Below, in pieces: positions 42,032-50,624 of a DNA stretch of 64,000 bases. Numbering within the stretch: position 1 is the stretch's first letter; each line of letters starts with the position of its first letter. Made by a program: the position numbers and the translations under genes. Source of the stretch: Clostridiales bacterium (GTDB lineage Bacteria; Bacillota; Clostridia; Oscillospirales; Oscillospiraceae); the NCBI GenBank assembly GCA_003150485.1, contig QALX01000006.1, positions 1 to 64,000 on the forward strand, in the 5' to 3' direction. The notes under the pieces are model-generated. The model searched no databases. It was not told the DNA's origin and saw nothing but the letters and a program-made list of their open reading frames with translations.

Positions 42032-42535
42032 TCAGCGCAGGGCGCGAAACAGCGGGGTTTTGGGCAGGACCCGCAGCAGAAGCGTCCCCAGGACGCAGCA
42101 GGCCAGCGCCTCTCCGATGCCCACGGTGACGCCGTTCCAGAGCCAGGCGGCGGGGAATCCTGGGCCGAAGCCCACCTCAAACCAGGCGATCTCCGCCCCC
42201 ACGATCACCATATTGCACACCACGGGCGGGATAGGCGCCATCCAGCGCTTGGGCGCCCGGGCCGTCCAGAGGGCCGCCAAAAAAGTGGCCAGGGTCCCGA
42301 AGATCCAGTCCAGCACGTAGGGCGACCCCAGCAGGTTGGAGAGGAAACAGCCCAGTGTCAGCCCGGCGATGGCCTCCGGGCAGAACCAGGCCAAAACAGT
42401 AAGGGCCTCCGCCATGCGCAGCTGCACCGGGCCATAGGCGGGCACCGGCAGGGTCAGGGTGAGGACGGCGTACACCGCCGCGATGGCTGCGCTGAGGCAG
42501 AGGCTGCGGACCAGCCGCTGACGCTTGTAGATCAT
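42032..42535 (-). CDS. queT: QueT-family transporter (queuosine precursor ECF S-component)
   Basis: The 167-residue product has five or six hydrophobic helices and the family signatures VYAVLTLTLPVPAYGPVQLR and RMAEALTVLAWFCPEAI, then LTLGCFLSNLLG. QueT proteins are thought to be S-components of energy-coupling-factor transporters for preQ1 or related queuosine precursors. GGAGGAAG precedes the ATG. A 120-nt structured leader lies upstream, as expected for preQ1-riboswitch control. It is downstream of no other gene and upstream of the rpsF promoter on the same strand. Confidence 0.85.
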   Translation of the reverse strand: MIYKRQRLVRSLCLSAAIAAVYAVLTLTLPVPAYGPVQLRMAEALTVLAWFCPEAIAGLTLGCFLSNLLGSPYVLDWIFGTLATFLAALWTARAPKRWMAPIPPVVCNMVIVGAEIAWFEVGFGPGFPAAWLWNGVTVGIGEALACCVLGTLLLRVLPKTPLFRALR

Positions 42536-42547
42536 AATAAACTTCCT

Positions 42548-42665
42548 CCATTTTCGTATTTAGAGTATGCCGCACAAGCGGCACGGCATACAGCGGCGTC
42601 CTGTTTCCCGCAGGCCGCCGGTTGGACCGGGTGTGGAAACCAGTCACCACAATTTTAAGCCCAAC
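42548..42665 (-). promoter_or_regulatory. Structured leader of queT, candidate preQ1 riboswitch
   Basis: On the minus strand the leader folds into ACCCGGT/AACCGG, a longer stem GGCG/CGCC enclosing CCTG/CAGG, and a strong hairpin GTATGCCG/CGGCATAC. The last ends about 30 nt before the ATG. There is no T-run, so control would be at translation. I do not see the preQ1-I consensus; another preQ1 class is possible. Confidence 0.4.
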
Positions 42666-42741
42666 GCTGCAACTTTTCAACCCCCTCCGCCGTCTAACGG
42701 GTAGAAGAAACCGGTTTCTTTGAAAGCGAGGTTGTGTTATC

Positions 42742-42978
42742 ATGAAGACTTCCCTATTCCCGTTGGCCCTCTCATCGGTGCTTTCCACCGCCCTGGCCCT
42801 GCTGTGCGGCGGTCTGGCGCTCCAGTTCTGGCTTTCCTATGGGGAGAGCATTGCCCTGGTGCCTCAGGCAGTTGCGCTGACGCTGCTGAATCTGTTGGCC
42901 GCTAGGGCCTGGCTCAGCTATGCTACAGAGCGGCAGAGACAGGCGGACTCCTCCGGTCATCCCCTGGAGCAGCCGTAA
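42742..42978 (+). CDS. Small two-helix membrane protein, 78 aa
   Basis: The 78-residue product has two hydrophobic segments (about 5-32 and 38-58, LVPQAVALTLLNLLAARAWL) and a polar C-terminus. I do not recognise a family. A weak GCGAGG lies about 10 nt before the ATG. Its stop overlaps the next ATG (TAATG), coupling it to the ECF sigma factor gene, so it belongs to that envelope-response unit. It may be a membrane accessory to the sigma/anti-sigma pair, but that is speculation. Confidence 0.65.
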   Translation: MKTSLFPLALSSVLSTALALLCGGLALQFWLSYGESIALVPQAVALTLLNLLAARAWLSYATERQRQADSSGHPLEQP

Positions 42979-43532
42979 TGGGTTCCATTCAGACCCCGGC
43001 CCCAGGCGCCGCCGGGGCACAGAAGGAGGCTTCCGCAACCTTGAACACCGATATCCAGATGCTGGTGAGCCAGCGCTTCATCGACAGCTATCCCCGTTTT
43101 TACCGGCTGGCCTACCGCTATCTGGGCCGGGAAGCCGATGCCCAGGACGCAGTGCAGGAGGCGGCATACAAGGCAATCTCAAGGTGCCGCTCCCTGCGCA
43201 GCCCAGAGTGGATTGATACCTGGCTCTACCGGATCGTCATCAACGAATCCCTGTCTATCCTGCGAAAAAACAGCCGTCAGTCCGACGGCGATGACATCCT
43301 GGAGCAGATTCCCACCCAGGATCAATACCAGGACCTGGATCTGCGGGCGGCCATCGCCCGGCTGGACACGCTGGATCAGACCATTATCACCCTCCGCTTT
43401 TTCGAGGAGCTGAAGCTGGATCAGATCGCGGCGATCACCAGACAGCCTCTGAGCAAGGTTAAAAGCAGGCTGTATCGAGCCATGAAAAAACTGAGACTGT
43501 CCCTGACGGAGGAGGAGACACAGAATGAATGA
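42978..43532 (+). CDS. ECF-type sigma-70 factor
   Basis: The 184-residue product has region 2 (FIDSYPRFYRLAYRYLGREA, then DAQDAVQEAAYKAI and WLYRIVINESLSI) and region 4 (LDTLDQTIITLRFFEELKLD, then QIAAITRQPLSKVKSRLYRA). It lacks regions 1 and 3, as extracytoplasmic-function factors do. It resembles the SigV/SigW-type group. The start at 42978 overlaps the upstream stop, and a later Met (MLVSQ) is an alternative. The next gene, overlapping by 8 bp, encodes an RsiV-like membrane anti-sigma, so the pair forms a signalling module for envelope stress. Confidence 0.92.
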   Translation: MGSIQTPAPGAAGAQKEASATLNTDIQMLVSQRFIDSYPRFYRLAYRYLGREADAQDAVQEAAYKAISRCRSLRSPEWIDTWLYRIVINESLSILRKNSRQSDGDDILEQIPTQDQYQDLDLRAAIARLDTLDQTIITLRFFEELKLDQIAAITRQPLSKVKSRLYRAMKKLRLSLTEEETQNE

Positions 43533-44385
43533 ACAGTGGAATCAGCTGGAACAGCTGAAACGGAACTACCTAGCAGTACAGCCGCCGGAACACGGCGTAT
43601 GGGAGGTGCAGCAGCGAATGGAACAGGCAAAACGCGAACAGAGACAACGTGCCGCAAGACGGACCCGCTGGATCGCCGGGGTGGCCGCCGCACTGGCGGT
43701 ATTCGTGGCGGTCCCCAACCTGAGCCCTACAGCGGCGGCCTATCTCAGCGACGTGCCCGTCATCGGTTCCCTGGTGCGGGTGGTGACCCTGAACCGGTAC
43801 CAGTTCGGCAACGGCCGCTATGAGGCGGACGTAAAGACCCCCGCCATTCAGGGGGACGGCAGCGCAGCCCAGGAAGTAAACCGGGACGCAGCTGCATACA
43901 CGCAGCAGCTCATCGAACAGTTCAAACAGGACATGAAGCTGGATGAAAAGGGCTTTCGGACCCTGGATGTGAACTATGAGACAGTCACCGACACCGACAC
44001 CTGGTTTACCCTAAAACTCTGTGTGCTGGAAATTCAGGCCGACGGCTACCAGTACAACAAATTTTACAACATCGACAAGACCACCGGCCAGGTCGTGACC
44101 CTGAAGGATCTGTTCCCTGCAGACGCGGACTACGTGACGGCGCTGAGCGGTGACATCAAAGACCAGATGCGGGCGCGGATGAAAAAGGACAGCAGCCAGC
44201 TCTACTTCCTGGACTCCGAGGACCCCGCGCTGGATTTCCAGGAGATTAAGCCGGACCAGTCCTTCTACAAAAACAAACAGGGCCAGCTGGTTCTCGCCTT
44301 TGACGAAGCCGAGGTAGCCCCCGCCTATATGGGCACCCAGGAATTTGTCATCAGCGACAACGTCCTTGCCTCTATCTCGAACTGA
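43525..44385 (+). CDS. RsiV-like anti-sigma factor (DUF3298/DUF4163)
   Basis: The 286-residue product has a cytoplasmic N-terminus of about 50 residues for sigma binding. One transmembrane helix follows (WIAGVAAALAVFVAVPNL, about 49-66), then an extracytoplasmic domain with the DUF4163/DUF3298 pattern (DLFPADADYVTALSGDIKDQ and LVLAFDEAEVAPAYMG). In Bacillus subtilis RsiV this outer domain binds lysozyme, leading to cleavage and sigma-V release; the same ligand is possible but unproved here. The ATG overlaps the sigma gene by 8 bp. A strong terminator ends the operon. Confidence 0.88.
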   Translation: MNEQWNQLEQLKRNYLAVQPPEHGVWEVQQRMEQAKREQRQRAARRTRWIAGVAAALAVFVAVPNLSPTAAAYLSDVPVIGSLVRVVTLNRYQFGNGRYEADVKTPAIQGDGSAAQEVNRDAAAYTQQLIEQFKQDMKLDEKGFRTLDVNYETVTDTDTWFTLKLCVLEIQADGYQYNKFYNIDKTTGQVVTLKDLFPADADYVTALSGDIKDQMRARMKKDSSQLYFLDSEDPALDFQEIKPDQSFYKNKQGQLVLAFDEAEVAPAYMGTQEFVISDNVLASISN

Positions 44386-44401
44386 TCAACCGTTCCAACA
44401 G

Positions 44402-44438
44402 AACAGTGGGCTTCGTTTGAAACGAAGCCCACTGTTTT
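44402..44438. terminator. Bidirectional terminator, rsiV-like / ytaF-like
   Basis: AACAGTGGGCTTCGTTT and AAACGAAGCCCACTGTT form an almost loopless 16-bp palindrome between convergent genes, with a T-run after it on the plus strand. Confidence 0.8.
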
Positions 44439-44453
44439 CTCTATGTACCCCCG

Positions 44454-44996
44454 TCAAAGCCAAGGCGCCACAGCGCCCAGCACGATGAGCAGCCCTCCTG
44501 AGGCCAGGGGCGCATAGCGGCTGAACCAGGTGCCGCCGGCCCGGTGGCCCAGCCAGCTCCCCAGGACCATCGCGGCAATGGTGATCAGGAAGTTGCACAG
44601 GGCTGCCACCTCCGGTCCCAGCCCCGCCAGGCCCGCGCCGACTCCCATTCCCATGTTGTTGGCCCCCAGGGCCAGGGCCAGAGCCCCGCACTCGGCCAGA
44701 GAAGCCGGAACCGGCGCCTGATCCTCCTTCTCCCGGAGTCCATCCACCAGCATCCAGACCCCCATGGCCAGCAGCAGGGCCCCGCCCAGCCGTTTGGCCA
44801 GCATCCCGGCCAGCAGTGACCCGGCCCAGCCCCCCAGGGCGAGCGCCAGCCAGGTGGCGGCGGTGGTGACGGCGGCAATGACAAACACCGCCTTCCGGGA
44901 AAACCGCCGCTGGCGCAGGCCCCAGCTCATGGCCAGCATCACCGTATCCAGATTGGCGGCCAGCAGAAAGAGCAGCAGTGATATGATTTCTCCCAT
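44454..44996 (-). CDS. YtaF/MntP-like membrane protein
   Basis: The 180-residue product has about six helices in two repeats. The conserved LLAANLDTVMLAMSWGLR near the N-terminus and ALALGANNMGMGVGAG in the second half match the MntP/YtaF superfamily. MntP exports Mn2+, while the YtaF branch is annotated as a sporulation membrane protein. The ATG at 44996 follows GGGAGGTGC; the longer frame lacks a ribosome site. It stands alone and converges on the sigma/RsiV operon. Given the sporulation background I favour YtaF, but metal export is possible. Confidence 0.8.
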   Translation of the reverse strand: MGEIISLLLFLLAANLDTVMLAMSWGLRQRRFSRKAVFVIAAVTTAATWLALALGGWAGSLLAGMLAKRLGGALLLAMGVWMLVDGLREKEDQAPVPASLAECGALALALGANNMGMGVGAGLAGLGPEVAALCNFLITIAAMVLGSWLGHRAGGTWFSRYAPLASGGLLIVLGAVAPWL

Positions 44997-45189
44997 AACG
45001 CACCTCCCGTGGGAAGCCGTCCGGTCCCACAGGCAAACGGCCCGGGCTTCCACAATAACAGCCTATGCCAGGAGCCTTTGGGCGGTGAAATATGGGGAAA
45101 GCAACCGTTTTCTCCGGCGGCGGAATATGCTATACTGGACAGGAAGAAGCTAAGAAATCCGGGAACAAAAAACAGGAGGTTTTCCCACT

Positions 45190-45771
45190 ATGTCCGCCAG
45201 AGAAGAGTTTATCGAAATTTATCAGGCCCAGATCACCCGGCCCGGGGCGGACGCCCTGCTGGAGTACCTGGAGCACAAGAGCGATTTTTTCACCGCCCCC
45301 TCCTCCACCCGCTTCCACGGCTGTTACGAGGGCGGCCTGTGTGAGCACAGCCTCAACGTCTACCACTGCCTGGTGGACTACCTGGCCCGGGAGCGGGTTC
45401 AGGAGCTGTACGGGCTGGAGTGTTCGGAGGAGACCGTGGCCATCGTGGCCCTGCTCCACGACCTGTGCAAGATCGGCTGCTACCGCCCGGGCACCCGCAA
45501 TGTCAAGGGCCCCGACGGCAAGTGGACCCAGGTGCCCACCTATCAGTTCGACGACCCCATGCCCTACGGCCACGGGGAGAAGAGCGTCTATATCGTCAAC
45601 GGCTACCTGCGCCTGACCCGGGAGGAGGCCTTCGCCATCCGCTACCACATGGGGTTCTCCGGAGATGAGGACAAGCGCAGCGTGGGCAAGGCCTTTCAGA
45701 TGTACCCCCTGGCCTTCGCCCTGAGCGTGGCGGACTGCGAGGCCACCTACTTTTTAGAGGGAACCCACTGA
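45190..45771 (+). CDS. HD-domain phosphohydrolase
   Basis: The 193-residue product has the HD metal-site series: EHSLNVYHCL (first His), VALLHDLCKIGCY (His-Asp), PYGHGEKSVYIV (His) and RYHMGFSGDED. Such proteins hydrolyse nucleotides or other phosphoesters. The length and the TRFHGCYEGGLCEHSLNV opening are typical of a widespread clostridial group with no assigned substrate. AGGAGG precedes the ATG. It is followed after about 90 bp by a Nudix hydrolase on the same strand. Confidence 0.82.
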   Translation: MSAREEFIEIYQAQITRPGADALLEYLEHKSDFFTAPSSTRFHGCYEGGLCEHSLNVYHCLVDYLARERVQELYGLECSEETVAIVALLHDLCKIGCYRPGTRNVKGPDGKWTQVPTYQFDDPMPYGHGEKSVYIVNGYLRLTREEAFAIRYHMGFSGDEDKRSVGKAFQMYPLAFALSVADCEATYFLEGTH

Positions 45772-45860
45772 CCTCCGCTTTGAAAAGACCAGTTCCGGGT
45801 CAACGACCCGTTACAATAGAAATTGACCCTATTCTTTTATCCGCAAAGGAGTGTATGCCT

Positions 45861-46415
45861 ATGGAACGAATGCAGTTACACGAAGATCGCATCGGCGGCC
45901 AGCACGTATTCAGCGGCCGGGTTGTCAATTTAAAGGTGGATCAGATCCGCCTGCCCAACGGGCACACCAGCATCCGGGAGGTCATCGAGCACCCCGGCGG
46001 CGTCACCGTGGCGGCTCTGACCGAGCAGGACGAGGTGCTGATGGTGCGCCAGTTCCGCTATCCCTTCCAGAACGTGCTGCTGGAGCTGCCGGCGGGGAAG
46101 CTGGAGCCCGGGGAGACCCCCCTGGAGGCTGTCCGCCGGGAGCAGCTGGAGGAGACCGGCACCTGCGGCGAGACCTACGTCTCCCTGGGCCGCTCCTACG
46201 CCACCCCCGCCTACTGCACCGAGCAGATCCACATCTGGGCCTGCCGGATCACCAGCCGTGGGGAACAGCACCTGGACCCAGACGAGTTCTTAGAAGTGGA
46301 GGCTGTGCCCCTGGAGCGGGCGGTGGAGCTGGTGCTGAGCAATCAAATTCCCGATGCCAAAACGCAAATCGGCATTTTAAAGACATATGCCCTGGTGAAA
46401 GGTGGCAAACTGTAA
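45861..46415 (+). CDS. Nudix hydrolase, ADP-ribose pyrophosphatase type
   Basis: The 184-residue product resembles NudF/YqkG ADP-ribose pyrophosphatases, which cleave ADP-ribose to AMP and ribose 5-phosphate. The Nudix box is GKLEPGETPLEAVRREQLEE followed by TG, near residues 77-98. The upstream VRQFRYPFQNVLLELPAG is typical of the ADPRase branch. The ATG at 45861 lies 9 nt after AAAGGAG; an ATG two codons earlier is too close to it. It lies between an HD hydrolase and a secreted beta-helix protein. Confidence 0.88.
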   Translation: MERMQLHEDRIGGQHVFSGRVVNLKVDQIRLPNGHTSIREVIEHPGGVTVAALTEQDEVLMVRQFRYPFQNVLLELPAGKLEPGETPLEAVRREQLEETGTCGETYVSLGRSYATPAYCTEQIHIWACRITSRGEQHLDPDEFLEVEAVPLERAVELVLSNQIPDAKTQIGILKTYALVKGGKL

Positions 46416-46444
46416 GCAACTGACTGAAAAGGAGTTGCCTGCCC

Positions 46445-48139
46445 ATGTGCCATGCCCCTCGCCGGACCGCGTCCCTGCTGACCTTCTGTCTGGCCCTGCT
46501 GTTCTGCTGTACCGTCCTCACCCTGGCGCCGCCGTCGGCCGCCAGGGCAGACAGGGCGGAGGACGCCCTGGTGCTCCTCCCGGCCGGGACAGGAGGCCGG
46601 GCTGTCTCCCGGCCCCGGAGCCACACGGATGGACAGACAGCGCCCCAGCGCACCCTGATCGCGGCGGTACAGGCCGCAGTGGATGGGACGGAAGGGGTCG
46701 CCATGGGCGCCGAGGGCCCCGCCGTCTACCCAGCCCCCCTCACCGTCACCGCCGCCGACTTTTCCGCCTACCGGCGGACCGGGGCCGGAGACCTCACCGA
46801 CGGGGCGGCCATCACCTACTCCACTCTGATCCCCCTGGTAGTCACCGGGCTGAAGCCCGGCGCGGCCAGCGCCGGAGACAATTACCGGGTGCTGGAAGGC
46901 GCCCTGTCCCTGGTGAACTCCTTTACCGTGGGCCAGGCAGCCCGATACCGGGAGGTATTATTCAAGGTGACCCTGCCGCCAGGGGTATATTACCTCAGCT
47001 ACTACGACGGCGCGGCGGGAACGGCCCAGTGCCTCCATCTCTGCCGGAACACCTGGCTGTCCATGAACGGCGTCACCCTCCGCAAAGCGGACACCGTCAA
47101 CGGCGCCATGCTCCGCAACTGCCTGAGCGGCTCCGGCTCCTCGGGCTACGGGGCCAGTGGCAACCTGATCCTAGAGGGCGGTACCTGGGACGTGGGCATG
47201 GCCCACTTTGACGCCGGCTCCGACACCGACCGCTTCTCCAGCCTCCGGCTGGGACACGGGGAGAACATCCTCCTCACCGGCGTCACCTTTCTGGGCAGCG
47301 TCAACGGCCACCATCTGGAGCTGTGCGGCATCAACGGCTGCTCTGTGGTGAACTGCACCTTCCAGGGCTACCTGGACACCGCCTACCGGGGCAGCTGGGA
47401 CCTCAAGGAGGCCATCCAGATCGACGTGGTCAACAACGACGCCATCGCCCCCGCTTTCGGCCGCTACGACGACACCATATCGGGGAACGTGGTGATCTAC
47501 GGCAACACCTTCCGCAATCTCTGCCGGGGGGTGGGGGGCCACAACGCCGTCTACGGCCTGTACTACTCCAACATCGTGGTTCAGAACAACCGCTTCTCCC
47601 GCCTCACCGCCGAGGCTTTTTACGGCCTGAACTACCAGGACACCCTTATCTCCGGCAACACCATGGAACGGGTGGGGGCCGGGGTGGCGCTCTACGCCCT
47701 GACTCCGTCGGCGGACGGCAACTACTTCCACCCCCGCAGCGGCAGGCTCCCCGCTCTGGACGCGGTCCAGTACAAGAACGCCCGAGTCACCATCTCGGAC
47801 AACCTCATCCAGGTCACCCCCTTCTCCCGGCTCCGGGAGCCCTGGGGGGTGCTGGCCTACGGCTGCGCCTACTCCGATGACCGGTTCCGGCAGGACTACG
47901 GCGGAGCCACCTTCTGGATGCGGGGGGTCCGCATCACCGGCAACCAGATCCGCTGTGCCTGGGACACGGGTATCTATCTGCACTGCGCCGACCGGGCCAC
48001 CGTGTCGGAAAACCGGATTCGGACTCTGTACCCGGGCAGCAGCTCGGAGACCCGCGGTATCCGGCTGAGCCGGAGCCGCTCCGCCGTCACCGTCAGCGGT
48101 AACTGGAGCGTGGGTCTCTCTCCCCTCCTCCGGCGGTAG
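46445..48139 (+). CDS. Secreted right-handed beta-helix protein
   Basis: The 564-residue product has a signal peptide (hydrophobic 10-30, AARAD cleavage region near 34). A long series of beta-helix turns follows with Asn/Gly-rich strands (GNVVIYGNTFRNL, NIVVQNNRFSRL, GNTMERVGAGVALYA, GVRITGNQIRC). This is the pectate-lyase-like fold used by many polysaccharide-degrading or adhesive proteins. There is no LPXTG anchor, so it is probably released or weakly wall-bound. It has no carbohydrate-enzyme neighbours, and I cannot see a catalytic triad. AAAGGAG precedes the ATG. Substrate unknown. Confidence 0.8.
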   Translation: MCHAPRRTASLLTFCLALLFCCTVLTLAPPSAARADRAEDALVLLPAGTGGRAVSRPRSHTDGQTAPQRTLIAAVQAAVDGTEGVAMGAEGPAVYPAPLTVTAADFSAYRRTGAGDLTDGAAITYSTLIPLVVTGLKPGAASAGDNYRVLEGALSLVNSFTVGQAARYREVLFKVTLPPGVYYLSYYDGAAGTAQCLHLCRNTWLSMNGVTLRKADTVNGAMLRNCLSGSGSSGYGASGNLILEGGTWDVGMAHFDAGSDTDRFSSLRLGHGENILLTGVTFLGSVNGHHLELCGINGCSVVNCTFQGYLDTAYRGSWDLKEAIQIDVVNNDAIAPAFGRYDDTISGNVVIYGNTFRNLCRGVGGHNAVYGLYYSNIVVQNNRFSRLTAEAFYGLNYQDTLISGNTMERVGAGVALYALTPSADGNYFHPRSGRLPALDAVQYKNARVTISDNLIQVTPFSRLREPWGVLAYGCAYSDDRFRQDYGGATFWMRGVRITGNQIRCAWDTGIYLHCADRATVSENRIRTLYPGSSSETRGIRLSRSRSAVTVSGNWSVGLSPLLRR

Positions 48140-48193
48140 CCCCGTCAGGCTGCGATCACGCAAAAAATCCCCGCCGTTTTTCTCCGGCAGGGA

Positions 48194-48299
48194 TTGAAAT
48201 GCACCATTTTCTCTGTTATAATGACGATAGAACGCAGCAGAAATAGAGATGCGTTTGAGTACCTTCCGCAAACAAGGCTGGCCTTGTTTGCGTTTTTTT
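48194..48299 (+). promoter_or_regulatory. Promoter and possible attenuator before the EamA gene
   Basis: TTGAAA (48194-48199), 17 bp, TATAAT (48217-48222). About 40 nt into the transcript a strong terminator forms: CGCAAACAAGGC (48267-48278), loop TG, GCCTTGTTTGCG (48281-48292), seven T. An upstream stem AACGCA/TGCGTT (48231-48236, 48250-48255) precedes it. A promoter followed by a terminator before the gene suggests attenuation or a small RNA. Confidence 0.55.
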
Positions 48300-48327
48300 A
48301 TTCTTTTACACTCAGGAGGACACTGTT

Positions 48328-48753
48328 ATGTGGAACTATATCTGGCCCCTGCTCCTGGTGGTGGGCGCGAACACCTTTTACAACATCTGCGCCAAGGGGA
48401 CGCCGGACAAGGTCCAGCCCTTCGCCGCCCTCACCGTCACCTATCTGACGGCGGCGGTTCTGTCTCTGATCCTGTTCTTCGCCACCAGTGAGTCCAAGGA
48501 TCTTTTTTCCCAGCTGCGGAACATCAACTGGACCACATTCGCCTTTGGCATCTCCATCATCGGCCTGGAATTCGGCTATATCCAGCTCTACCGGGCAGGA
48601 TGGAACGTCAGCGTCGGACCCATGGTGGCCAACACCGCCCTGGCCTGTGTGCTGTTGGTGGTAGGCGTACTGCTGTACAAGGAAGTGCTCCACTTCAATC
48701 AGGTCATCGGGATACTGCTGTGCGTGGCAGGGCTGGTGCTCATCAACCGGTAA
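48328..48753 (+). CDS. EamA/DMT-family transporter, four-helix
   Basis: The 141-residue product has four hydrophobic helices, half the size of usual DMT transporters, so it probably dimerises as SMR proteins do. Segments ANTFYNICAKGTPDKVQPFA, LEFGYIQLYRAGWNVSVGPM and LLYKEVLHFNQVIGILLCVA match the EamA/DMT pattern. The substrate is unknown; metabolite or cation efflux is typical. AGGAGGACACTGTT precedes the ATG. A terminator lies between its promoter and start, suggesting conditional expression. Confidence 0.82.
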   Translation: MWNYIWPLLLVVGANTFYNICAKGTPDKVQPFAALTVTYLTAAVLSLILFFATSESKDLFSQLRNINWTTFAFGISIIGLEFGYIQLYRAGWNVSVGPMVANTALACVLLVVGVLLYKEVLHFNQVIGILLCVAGLVLINR

Positions 48754-48754
48754 G

Positions 48755-49597
48755 TCAGTCGTAGGCAAAGGCCAGGCAGCCGCCATCGCCGCCCTGCCAC
48801 CAGGTTCGGGCGGCAGGGTCCAGCCATTTGACCACCCCAAAGGGTTTCCGCTCCGCTCCCGGGCCCGGTGCGCGCACCAGGGCCCGCTCTCCGCCCAGAG
48901 CAGCCAGGAGGGCCTGGGCAGACTGTTCCGGACAGCGGGAGAGCAGCTCCTTGACGGCGATCTCGCCCCCCCAGCGCTCCACGGCGGCAACACCGTCCCC
49001 GACCCGGTACAGCCCGCCGCCGCTGTCCCAGCAGAGCGCCTCCTGCCAGGTCCCGCTCCGGCCCGGGTAACGCACCCACCAGCGGCCCTGAAGCCGCCGG
49101 GCCCGTAGCTGGCGGTACTCCTCCAGCGTACACGGGGCGACTTGGGGCAGCGCCGTCTGGTTTTCCCGGGAAATCACCTGTTCCCAGGTGGAAAAACAGG
49201 TCTGGTAACCCAGCGTTCTGTAAAACGAAAAGAGGGACTCCTCTCCGGGGACCATGACCACGCCCCGTTTGCCCAGCAGGGTTCCCCGTTCCTCGGTCCA
49301 GGCCAGCAGGCGCTGACCGAATCCCCGGCTCCGGCAGTCCGGGTGAGTGCAGAAGGCGTAGACGTACCACACCGGAACTGCCGTCCCGTCCGGCCCCACA
49401 ATTTCCTGGGAAAAGGGCAGCAGCATGGAGGCGATCTCACCGCCGGTTTCCAGCACCAACCCCTGGCCCGGGACGTACCCTTTGGCAAAGAAGTGGCCGA
49501 TGTATGTGTCCTCGTCCCCAAAGCAGACCTTCCACAGGGTTTTCAGCCGCCCCTCGTCTCCGGGCGCCGTGGGACGCAGGGTCTCCCGGCCCCTCAC
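48755..49597 (-). CDS. GNAT-family N-acetyltransferase
   Basis: The 280-residue product has an N-terminal GNAT domain. The acetyl-CoA motif CTHPDCRSRGFGQRLL lies near 87-102 and SLFSFYRTLGY near 122. The C-terminal half has another, weaker fold (WQEALCWDSGGGLYRVG), as in Eis-like proteins with a tandem or SCP-like second domain. The substrate is unknown. Its ATG overlaps the stop of the DUF2156 gene (ATGA), so the two are coupled. This pairing of a DUF2156 aminoacyltransferase-like and a GNAT protein is seen in many Clostridia. Confidence 0.83.
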   Translation of the reverse strand: MRGRETLRPTAPGDEGRLKTLWKVCFGDEDTYIGHFFAKGYVPGQGLVLETGGEIASMLLPFSQEIVGPDGTAVPVWYVYAFCTHPDCRSRGFGQRLLAWTEERGTLLGKRGVVMVPGEESLFSFYRTLGYQTCFSTWEQVISRENQTALPQVAPCTLEEYRQLRARRLQGRWWVRYPGRSGTWQEALCWDSGGGLYRVGDGVAAVERWGGEIAVKELLSRCPEQSAQALLAALGGERALVRAPGPGAERKPFGVVKWLDPAARTWWQGGDGGCLAFAYD

Positions 49598-50505
49598 AGG
49601 GCCGCGCCCTCCTTCAGCTCCGCCACATACTTCTCCAACAGCAGGTCCGGATGGTAGCTGAGCTTGGCCTTGCGCAGGTTCTCCTCGCCCATGTCATCCT
49701 CCCGGTTCAGGTACACAATCTCCGGGTGATGCGCCCGAACCCACCGGGCAAACTCCCGGTTGATCATGGGGTAGGCCCCCTGGATGTCGGCGTAGGCCTT
49801 TTCAAAGAACACGTCGTAGGTGTCCCCACCCAGGCTCTTGCCCATGGTGAAGGCCACCAGCTTCCCGTTGCCCCGGAGCGCCAGGCCCTCCAGCCCCAGC
49901 TCCTGCTGGTGGTAAAGGCAGCGGCGCAGGGCCTCGCACCCCTCCTGGGCGTTCCAATCCTCGTGGCCAGCGGCGGCCGCCGCAGCCTCCCAGTCCTCGT
50001 TGAGGGCGATGCACTCCTGGAGGTTGTGGGGGCCGATCTCCTCAGTGGTCCAGCCCGGGTAGTGCTCCTCGAAGCGGTGGATGTGATTGCGCTTGGCGTG
50101 GAGCTTCTTTCCAGTCAGGTCCGCCAGCCGGTTGATGTCGTAGCAGTAGTCAAAGCCGTCCCGGACCAGGGTGTAGTCAAATTTTCCTGGGAAAAGCCCT
50201 TCCAGCCGCTCCTTCTCCCCCTCGGTCAGGGAGTACAGAGAGAGGCGGTTGCCCAGGGACGCCGCGTCCTCCTCCAGGGCCCGGAGCATGGGGCGGATGT
50301 CCCCCTGCCCCGCCGGCCAGAAGTAGCGGGAATCGTTGCAGCGCACGGTCAGATAACCGGCGCACTCCCCGATCTTCTCCCGGAAGGCGTCCCGCCAGGC
50401 GAAAATATTGGTGAATGCGTACTCACAGCACCGGTAGCCCGAGGGGAGAAAGTAAGCATCTACCCGTTCCCGGTCTGAAAGCTGCGGTGTGATAAACTGA
50501 ATCAT
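49594..50505 (-). CDS. DUF2156 protein, lysyl-phosphatidylglycerol synthase-like domain
   Basis: The 303-residue soluble product has the DUF2156 core (GNAT-like fold of the LPG synthase catalytic domain). Segments are CCEYAFTNIFAWRDAFREKI, TGKKLHAKRNHIHRFEEHYP and INREFARWVRAHHPEIVYLN, then NREDDMGEENLRKAK. It lacks the membrane half of MprF, so it may transfer amino-acyl groups to another acceptor. The ATG at 50505 follows GAAAGGC; the upstream ATG has no ribosome site. It is first in a two-gene unit with a GNAT gene, with a TTTACA-17-TATAAT promoter upstream. Confidence 0.82.
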   Translation of the reverse strand: MIQFITPQLSDRERVDAYFLPSGYRCCEYAFTNIFAWRDAFREKIGECAGYLTVRCNDSRYFWPAGQGDIRPMLRALEEDAASLGNRLSLYSLTEGEKERLEGLFPGKFDYTLVRDGFDYCYDINRLADLTGKKLHAKRNHIHRFEEHYPGWTTEEIGPHNLQECIALNEDWEAAAAAAGHEDWNAQEGCEALRRCLYHQQELGLEGLALRGNGKLVAFTMGKSLGGDTYDVFFEKAYADIQGAYPMINREFARWVRAHHPEIVYLNREDDMGEENLRKAKLSYHPDLLLEKYVAELKEGAAL

Positions 50506-50624
50506 AAAATACGTTTGCCTTTCTATCTGTCGTATCATAAATATTACCGCGGCGGAACGGTTCTGCCCCGCTTCGGGGCAACTGTGGACCGCCGCTCCCC
50601 ACCTTCCCGGTAGGGTTCGTTGCT

